Shown piece after piece: positions 1 to 5,488 of a stretch of DNA of 9,369 nucleotides (positions are counted from its first letter, which is position 1; every line of letters begins with the position of its first letter). The notes under the pieces are model-generated. The model ran no database searches and was not told the origin of the DNA. It saw only the letters and a list, made by a program, of their open reading frames with translations. The translations under genes and the position numbers were made by a program. The stretch is from Candidatus Dojkabacteria bacterium UBA5209 (lineage in GTDB: Bacteria > Patescibacteriota > Dojkabacteria > SC72). The stretch lies in assembly GCA_002412645.1 (NCBI GenBank), contig DHVL01000031.1:1-9369 (forward strand), read 5' to 3'.

Positions 1-998
1 ACAGAGTAGGAAGGACCTCCTTTTGTCACTATGTCCTTAAATTTACTATCAATAGATATTCCTGTCCAAGGATTCGCTATTTGAGCATTAACTCCCATAT
101 GTTTAGAAACATAATCTCCTAGCCCTGGTAGTAGTGCTCCATCTCCATTTAGTAGATACTCAGTAGGTGATGAACTACTTGTTTTGTTCTTATAAAATTC
201 TACTCCTCTTTGTACTTCCATTAATATCGAATCCAAGATAGGGGAGAGAGCACCGTATATCTTTCCTTCCAATACATTAGGTACTAATCCATAGTTTCGT
301 TTAAATTCTTCAGCTCTACTGTATTCAAAACTAAACCTATTTACTAAAGCCTGTGTTAGAGAGTCTGATCCAATAGCAATGCTTTGGGAAAATACTAAGT
401 ATCCATTAGAGAGTATACTCATATCTGTACTGTTAGCACCAAAGTCTAACATTACAACATTTTGTTTACCTGATGCTTTGTACATAGCTCTACCCATTGC
501 AACAGATTCTGTTTCAATGGCAATTAGGTCTAGATCTGCAAAATTAGCAATGTCCATGTATATGGATACTATCTTTTTAGGTGCTGCTACTAGTAATACT
601 CTCGGTGCATTCTTTTCTTCATTAAACCCTATGGTGACAAAACTCATATGTACATCATTTATAGACATAGGGATATACTGTTTAGCTTCAAAGAATACTG
701 CATCTCTAAGTTCTTCTTTCTTAACACCAGGAAATTCTAAAAATCTAGTAAAAACAGAAAACTCAGGGAGTGCCATTACAGCATTAGTATTCCTTATCTT
801 TGAATCATCGTACAATTTTTTTAGCACATCGGCTAATTTCTTTTGGTCTTGTTTCTCTTCACTATTAATCACTCCCTTTGGAGTTAATTGACTACCAAGG
901 TTTATTAATTGTGGCGAAGAATTAATACTTTTTAACTCTACCGCTTTTACAGAGTGTGTTCCAAAATCTATTCCAACATGATCAGGCAGTTTAGCCAT
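1..998 (-). CDS. pilM: Type IV pilus assembly protein PilM, C-terminus cut by window edge
   Basis: This is a cytoplasmic actin-like ATPase of the FtsA/PilM superfamily. In known type IV pilus systems PilM binds the N-terminal tail of PilN and links the inner-membrane PilN/PilO complex to the motor. 332 codons are visible. Residues 7-20 hold the first phosphate-binding motif (HVGIDFGTHSVKAV). Residues 96-112 (ELRDAVFFEAKQYIPM) match the typical PilM 1C-domain segment. Residues 181-193 hold the second phosphate motif (VVMLDFGANSTDM). Residues 282-294 (LLNGDGALLPGLG) form the adenosine-side motif. Family members are about 350 residues, so only the last 15-25 residues, including the usual ALGLA-type end, should lie outside the window. 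The ATG at 996-998 puts the first motif directly after the start, as usual. There is no clear Shine-Dalgarno; the upstream bases read CTGTCCTAAAGTAT. pilN and pilO would be expected further left. The identification is firm; ATPase activity is inferred. Confidence 0.94.
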   Translation of the reverse strand, partial: MAKLPDHVGIDFGTHSVKAVELKSINSSPQLINLGSQLTPKGVINSEEKQDQKKLADVLKKLYDDSKIRNTNAVMALPEFSVFTRFLEFPGVKKEELRDAVFFEAKQYIPMSINDVHMSFVTIGFNEEKNAPRVLLVAAPKKIVSIYMDIANFADLDLIAIETESVAMGRAMYKASGKQNVVMLDFGANSTDMSILSNGYLVFSQSIAIGSDSLTQALVNRFSFEYSRAEEFKRNYGLVPNVLEGKIYGALSPILDSILMEVQRGVEFYKNKTSSSSPTEYLLNGDGALLPGLGDYVSKHMGVNAQIANPWTGISIDSKFKDIVTKGGPSYS

Positions 999-1000
999 AT

Positions 1001-1012
1001 ACTTTAGGACAG
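1001..1012 (-). promoter_or_regulatory. Short conserved motif CTGTCCTAAAGT before pilM
   Basis: On the message strand this 12-base string ends 2 bases before the pilM ATG. It differs at one base from CTGCCCTAAAGT at 9061-9072, which runs into the GTG start of the 334-residue protein. These are the only two genes with a real gap upstream. It could be a regulatory or initiation element, or chance. Confidence 0.3.
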
Positions 1013-1028
1013 TTAAATTATGACTATA

Positions 1029-1034
1029 ATTATA
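1029..1034 (-). promoter_or_regulatory. Possible -10 box for pilM
   Basis: A perfect TATAAT lies on the message strand 30 bases before the pilM ATG, in the longest gap of the window. No good -35 box sits at 16-18 bases. AT-rich sequence gives such matches by chance, so this is weak. Confidence 0.22.
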
Positions 1035-1044
1035 ATAGCAGAAA

Positions 1045-4000
1045 TTAGTATGGTTTGAAACCTAATTCTGTCTTTAGTATATCAACCTGACTTCCAAATA
1101 CAATATTACTTAGTACAGAATATTTAGGATGATTTATTACTACTAAAGCAGGATATACATTCCTATCTACTAATTTCAAACTTCTATTCATATTCAGTCC
1201 TCCCAATGTTTGTAATCCTCCCTCTACAAATACTCCGTCATATTTACTACTTAAATCTGTTTGTGCTTCCACTGTAATAGCTCCATCAGAAACTATATAT
1301 GCATTTATCTCATCATACTGTATTTGACCTGCGGAAGAGGCAATCACTCCATCTTCTATTAATACACTGCCATCAACAACAAATATACATGCATCTTTTT
1401 TAGGATTAATATTTTTTATTTCATTCTTTATTATTAAATCCCCACTAACAAAGAATACTCCCCAGTTATCACATATAAATGGTGTAGTATCACTACCTAC
1501 AGTTAAGTTTCCTTGAGTCTTCAATATACATACCGAATCCTCTGCATAGCAGCCATATGATGGATCATTTAAATTACCTACTAGTTGTGTAATAGGGGGG
1601 GAATATCCTGAGAGATCTTTCTTTCCTGTAATCTCTCTGTCTCCATATGCACTTAAGAGTTCTAAGTAAAGACTTGTTAATTTTGTATTTATTGTAAATG
1701 GTCTAATATGGTAGGAATTTACATTATCACTCTTTACCAAAGCAGATGGTAAGATACCAGAGATACTATTGTCTGCAAACATTTCACTAGATATATCTGC
1801 GGTAAGAGGGGACATTCCTTTCTCTGCAAGTATTGTCCCTTCCCATGTGGCTTCTTCTATAAACTCTTTTACTTCAAAATCCATTCCATCAGAGGAGTAT
1901 ACAAATCCACCCTCTGTCACTATCCAATCGCCTAGAGAGTATGTTAAAGATCTTACTGTCATATTCCCTGCCTTATCAAACACAGCAAGGTATATTACTA
2001 AGCTTCCCTCTTTGTTATTTTGAATATCAATATTTATACTTCCTGAATGATCTGTTTCTCCAATAGAGAGCTTTCTAAATGCATATCCACTTCCTAAGAC
2101 TCCTATTTCTCCTCCTTCATCCTCTGTTAGAAGTGCAAATGGAGAATTAATATCTAATACTGTTCCTGATTCAGTTAATATCAAATCCTCTGTCTCAGGA
2201 GGCATACTAATAGCGGCATAGATATTTCCCACAATTGCATATATCTCCTGCTCATCTGAAACCTCCCAGTTAAGTCTTAGATTCGTTTCTCCAATGACAG
2301 ACATATTAAGACTCTCTATCAAAGGTCTATGCCTATCTATTGTCCAATTGTGTCCTGTCATTGCCCACTGTCTTGCATAGAGTTGTGGTGTAGAAGGTGA
2401 AGTTCTGTATCTTAGTTGTCCATCTGACCAGTAATCTCCAATCTTTGGTTGTATTGTTGGATATGCATCGTAGTTATCATATGGTGTAAAACTGAATACA
2501 TCATTTCCCATTAGGTATGTTTGATACTGAACTTCTCCTACTGCTTCATTTTCACTCTCAAAATTAAAGCTTAATTCAAAATTCATAGTTACTATATTTC
2601 CAGATCTAGTAATATCTGATTGAGGAACAGTTACTCTTACCATTGAGAGACCTGTTGGACCTGAAATTACAAATGAGTTACTACTGTATATCGCTTTTAC
2701 CCATTTAGCCGTACCAGAAGCAGGGTAGCTTGGTACATATGGTACCCAAGAGGAGCCCTCCCAGCGCATCATGAAGCCCCAACTACTGTTATTAGGAGTG
2801 CTAGGTTGTTGTGATGGATTTGTAGCTGTATCTATCCATAGAGGAGTTTGTACTTCTCCTCCTACTGATGCATCTCTAAACCATACTGATACTGCTTCTA
2901 TATCAGTAGCTCCATTTACATCAGTATATGTAGCTGTCATTGGTATAGGGTCATTAAGATTGTAATTTGCCATCCTTATTCCTGTATGTGTAGTACTTAA
3001 GAAGCCATACATATTTGCTCCATCTGGATGAATTGCTAAACCTATTGTTGGTTGTGGGCTAATGGTTTCATAGCAGGAGGCATATGCGGGAGTTCCTCCA
3101 CATGGTGCTCCCTTAGTGCATGATCTGAAGTTTTCTAATACCATATTAGGATCTGAGGACCCTGTATTAGTGAGTGGAGTAGGGCAGTTAGGTATTGTAC
3201 AGTTACTACATGCGTCTATGTAGCAGGTTCTTGTTTCAGAACCACAACTAGCCAATGCGTTATTACAAGAGAGTATAACTGAACCATATCCTTGGTTAGA
3301 TGTGGCATATGTTGGTGTACATGAAGAAGGTGTACATCTTGTACAGTAAAGGTCATCTGTTTTATCTGTACACCCTGTCCCCTTATTACAAGAGGTTGTT
3401 TGATATACTGGGTTTGTTGATTGTTTACCTGTATCAGTTAATGTAGTACCCACTGGTACTGGTAATGTACAGTCTTTACAGTAACAAGAACGTGCGGAAG
3501 CTAAACCACACTCATTGGAACATGTCATTTTAAGACTACTAATTCCAAAACCTAAATTTGTATTACTCAAATCTAAAGGACAGTTTGCTGGATAACATGG
3601 TTGTTGACAGTAACAAGTATTAGATTCATAGCCACAACTACTTAATGTATTGCTACAAACATATGTACGAGATCCAAATGAGGTAGGAGTCGATGTGTAT
3701 GGAGCACTACATGCTGTTGGGGTACATCTTGTACACCACAGGGAAGAACTTTTAGCTGTACATCCTGGACCTGTACTACATGATGTTGATTGGTATGCAG
3801 GATCTGTAGATTGTTTACCTGTATTAGTTGTTGTTGTTCCAGAGGGAATGGGTAAGGTACAGTTTTTACAGTAACAGGGAGCTGTACTAGAGGATCCGCA
3901 GGTATTCGTACAAGACCTCCAAGTAGTAGAGCTTGTTCCATACCCTTGATTAGTATTACTTAATGTCGTAGGACACGAGAGAGCATATGGATCACAGGCA

Positions 4001-4425
4001 CTAGTACAGTAACATGTTCTACTCGCGGTAGAACAAGAATTACTACATGTTACTGTTTTACTACCATATCCCTGATTCGATGTAGCAAGAGCTCCACAAT
4101 TACATGTAGTGAGGGGGGTACAGCAAGAGCAGGGGGTAGACAAGTTATAACAATAAGGGCTTGAAATTATCACGGTTGTATAGCAAGCATATCCTGAACA
4201 AATTCCTCCGTCCCAATAACATTCTACTACTTGACCACCACTACAACAAACTTGTAATTTCCCAGCACTACAATTACAGGTTCCATAGGTAGGATTAAAA
4301 CAAGTCTGTCCAGATTGATCAGTACTTGAACACCACCCAGCATTAACATCATTTATACCCCCAAAAAGGGATGCAAATAAAAAAAATATAAATATAGCAA
4401 AACCTTTTTTCACAGTATTATTCAC
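1045..4425 (-). CDS. Giant secreted cysteine-rich repeat protein with Ig-like and beta-helix-like C-terminal regions (putative surface adhesin)
   Basis: 1126 residues, no gene name recognised. Residues 1-29 are a signal peptide: basic start, hydrophobic 9-21, likely cleavage after VNA at 29. No lipobox is present. Residues 31-451 hold 56 cysteines in CYC, CTRC and SCG contexts, with tandem repeats (listed separately). Residues about 490-640 look Ig/cadherin-like (MTATYTDVNGATDIEAVSVW). About 700-830 is a second beta-sandwich-like region ending in AVFDKAGN. 832-890 is a module starting GDWIVTEGG. 945-1050 has short beta-helix-like turns (GNLTVG, GVFFVSGDLII, ACIFVVDGSVLI). 1060-1126 is the tail, ending GFKPY. 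From about residue 410 onward it parallels the 858-residue protein encoded upstream. The GTG at 4423-4425 is chosen because AAGG lies 9 bases before it; GTG at codon 5 is the alternative. It overlaps the preceding gene by 8 bases. Role as an extracellular adhesin or pilus-associated protein is inference. Confidence 0.9.
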   Translation of the reverse strand: MNNTVKKGFAIFIFFLFASLFGGINDVNAGWCSSTDQSGQTCFNPTYGTCNCSAGKLQVCCSGGQVVECYWDGGICSGYACYTTVIISSPYCYNLSTPCSCCTPLTTCNCGALATSNQGYGSKTVTCSNSCSTASRTCYCTSACDPYALSCPTTLSNTNQGYGTSSTTWRSCTNTCGSSSTAPCYCKNCTLPIPSGTTTTNTGKQSTDPAYQSTSCSTGPGCTAKSSSLWCTRCTPTACSAPYTSTPTSFGSRTYVCSNTLSSCGYESNTCYCQQPCYPANCPLDLSNTNLGFGISSLKMTCSNECGLASARSCYCKDCTLPVPVGTTLTDTGKQSTNPVYQTTSCNKGTGCTDKTDDLYCTRCTPSSCTPTYATSNQGYGSVILSCNNALASCGSETRTCYIDACSNCTIPNCPTPLTNTGSSDPNMVLENFRSCTKGAPCGGTPAYASCYETISPQPTIGLAIHPDGANMYGFLSTTHTGIRMANYNLNDPIPMTATYTDVNGATDIEAVSVWFRDASVGGEVQTPLWIDTATNPSQQPSTPNNSSWGFMMRWEGSSWVPYVPSYPASGTAKWVKAIYSSNSFVISGPTGLSMVRVTVPQSDITRSGNIVTMNFELSFNFESENEAVGEVQYQTYLMGNDVFSFTPYDNYDAYPTIQPKIGDYWSDGQLRYRTSPSTPQLYARQWAMTGHNWTIDRHRPLIESLNMSVIGETNLRLNWEVSDEQEIYAIVGNIYAAISMPPETEDLILTESGTVLDINSPFALLTEDEGGEIGVLGSGYAFRKLSIGETDHSGSINIDIQNNKEGSLVIYLAVFDKAGNMTVRSLTYSLGDWIVTEGGFVYSSDGMDFEVKEFIEEATWEGTILAEKGMSPLTADISSEMFADNSISGILPSALVKSDNVNSYHIRPFTINTKLTSLYLELLSAYGDREITGKKDLSGYSPPITQLVGNLNDPSYGCYAEDSVCILKTQGNLTVGSDTTPFICDNWGVFFVSGDLIIKNEIKNINPKKDACIFVVDGSVLIEDGVIASSAGQIQYDEINAYIVSDGAITVEAQTDLSSKYDGVFVEGGLQTLGGLNMNRSLKLVDRNVYPALVVINHPKYSVLSNIVFGSQVDILKTELGFKPY
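3208..3597 (-). repeat. Cysteine-rich tandem repeat unit 2 (protein residues 277-406)
   Basis: Second copy of the same repeat, directly abutting unit 1. The order of blocks is the same: C277 (CYPANCP), SNTNLGFG, CTLPVPVGTT at 319-328, GKQSTNPVYQ, CTRCTP at 361-366, and a closing SCG...CY block to C406. Cysteine positions are almost all kept between units. The final block has CYIDAC where unit 1 has CYCQQPC, so one CYC pair has lost its second cysteine. Confidence 0.88.
3598..3996 (-). repeat. Cysteine-rich tandem repeat unit 1 (protein residues 144-276)
   Basis: First copy of a repeat of about 130 residues in the 1126-residue protein. It runs from C144 (CDPYALSCP) through an SNTNQGYG block, a CTLPIPSGTT block and CTRCTP to CYCQQP at 271-276. 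The CTLP-to-CTRCTP segment (residues 189-236) matches the same segment of unit 2 at 33 of 48 residues without gaps. The copies are clear at protein level but diverged at DNA level, so the duplication is not recent. Confidence 0.88.
4418..4425 (-). other. 8-base gene overlap, GTGAATAA
   Basis: The GTG start of the 1126-residue protein and the TAA stop of the 355-residue protein overlap in GTGAATAA. AAGG on the message lies 9 bases before the GTG. The arrangement favours coupled translation of the two proteins. The same 8-base geometry occurs in the other cassette at 8058-8065. Confidence 0.85.
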
Positions 4426-5485
4426 TTAAAATTACCTTGCTAAGATTTATTAATTCCAAATTACAAATATACAAATATGAGCAAGAAGGAGAACTAATTG
4501 AAGTAAATATTCTCTTCATAATTAACTTCCTTTTACTATCCATTTCTTCTTCATTCCCTTCTTCCTCTTTACTATTAAGCAAGAGGAGTAGTTCTCTTGG
4601 TAGCATGGTTAAATCTTCACCTAAATTCTCCTCTACTGGTATCGAAAGAACATATTGAGTATCACACATTTTATTAAATATACCTACCGTTTTTTGAGAA
4701 AAAAGTGTATCTACATCTTCCTGCTCTAATTTAGAATATCCTAGACATATCACCTCCTGGACATACTTATTTAAACTGTCTTCTTGAGGAAGAAGATTTG
4801 AATATAAAAGAAGGGAGGATAAGTGGTTGCAGTTAGCTTCTGAAATCTCTTTCAACAAACTTTCTCTTCCATCTTCATTAACCAAATATTCTGACAAATA
4901 TTCTAAACATTTTATTTCTTTATCATCATACTCTCCTGCATATTTCTTACTATTTTCAATATTAAAAAGTGCAAATTCTTTTGATTCTACTTCTGTAAGA
5001 GTAGGGTATGGATATGTATTCTCATGTAAAGATACCTCCAAGATACTTAATTCTCTATTACAGTAGTCATTACCTCTAAATATACATATTCCCTTATCTA
5101 TAATGTTTTTGTCTTCTTTCTGAGTATTTACTATTAAAAAAATAGGGTATAAATTACCATACTCTGTTTCTATTGTTTCTATTTCTTCTTGGGTAGATAT
5201 ATTCCCTTTATCAATAGATATCTCTAATTCAAGACCAGGAGGAGAAACTAAGAATTTAATACTCTCTTCTGCCTCTTCTATTTCATACGCTAAGAAAGTA
5301 CCTAAATATTTATCTTCTGAGATTTCATAGAAATATTCTTGTACGGTTTGAAGTTCACTCTCTTTATATATTTCTTCCCATTCTACTTGTTTAAAATATA
5401 TAAAAGAAAACAAAGAAAGTATAACTAATAAGAGTATTCCTATTGATATTAATAATGTTTTTTTTGTTTTAATGTATAACTTCAT
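4418..5485 (-). CDS. Single-pass membrane-anchored protein with acidic extracytoplasmic domain, unknown function
   Basis: 355 residues, family not recognised. A basic N-terminus (MKLYIKTKKT) is followed by one hydrophobic segment at about 10-31 and then a glutamate-rich outer domain, so the likely topology is N-in/C-out with no cleavage. No prepilin G/xxxxE motif is present. Eight cysteines lie in the outer domain. Four of them (C193, C219, C247, C274) are spaced 26-28 residues apart in a leucine-rich, probably helical stretch, which could be a degenerate helical repeat (weak). A highly charged segment lies at 305-321. The ATG at 5483-5485 follows the upstream stop by 3 bases in the string TAATAGATG and has no close Shine-Dalgarno, so translation probably depends on reinitiation. 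Its 3' end overlaps the next gene by 8 bases. Always being next to a giant secreted protein suggests an anchoring or export-partner role (inference). Confidence 0.88.
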   Translation of the reverse strand: MKLYIKTKKTLLISIGILLLVILSLFSFIYFKQVEWEEIYKESELQTVQEYFYEISEDKYLGTFLAYEIEEAEESIKFLVSPPGLELEISIDKGNISTQEEIETIETEYGNLYPIFLIVNTQKEDKNIIDKGICIFRGNDYCNRELSILEVSLHENTYPYPTLTEVESKEFALFNIENSKKYAGEYDDKEIKCLEYLSEYLVNEDGRESLLKEISEANCNHLSSLLLYSNLLPQEDSLNKYVQEVICLGYSKLEQEDVDTLFSQKTVGIFNKMCDTQYVLSIPVEENLGEDLTMLPRELLLLLNSKEEEGNEEEMDSKRKLIMKRIFTSISSPSCSYLYICNLELINLSKVILSE

Positions 5486-5488
5486 CTA

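Larger units (their letters stand above)
3208..4089 (-). repeat. Five copies of a ~30-residue NQGYGS/CYC sub-repeat
   Basis: A shorter motif runs through the cysteine-rich head of the 1126-residue protein. The approximate pattern is (S/T)NQGYGS...(T/V)xxCSN...CG...xxCYC...C. I count five copies at about residues 113-144, 155-189, 245-277, 286-319 and 373-406. Two of them (copies 2 and 4) open the 130-residue units and two (3 and 5) close them; copy 1 stands alone upstream. This suggests a small disulfide-rich module was duplicated first and then doubled as a larger unit. Confidence 0.8.

Noticed and set aside
379..891. Open frame of 170 codons on the plus strand
   Set aside because: It lies wholly antisense to pilM, whose protein motifs are unmistakable. 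The plus-strand translation looks like a shadow, with no domain that I recognise.
1013..1044. Terminator between the 1126-residue gene and pilM
   Set aside because: Only an AT palindrome (TATAATTATA) is present, with no GC stem and no T-run after it. Read-through into pilM is more likely.
3320..3740. Repeated strings such as GTACATCTTGTACA that resemble a direct-repeat array
   Set aside because: They encode the repeated CTRCTP motif in frame within a long protein. There are no regular spacers of the CRISPR kind.
3642..3941. Alternative minus-strand frame inside the cysteine-rich repeats
   Set aside because: It is the out-of-frame reading of the repeated Cys/Thr codons and so looks repetitive itself. 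There is no start signal and no independent domain.
4339..4425. Lipoprotein anchoring of the 1126-residue protein
   Set aside because: The signal peptide ends in VNA-GW; the first cysteine is at residue 32 and the L-(A/S)-(G/A)-C pattern is absent.
4418..5485. The small membrane proteins as minor pilins
   Set aside because: Neither the 355- nor the 334-residue protein has a prepilin-peptidase site (G before a hydrophobic stretch with E at +5). Both look like plain single-pass anchors.
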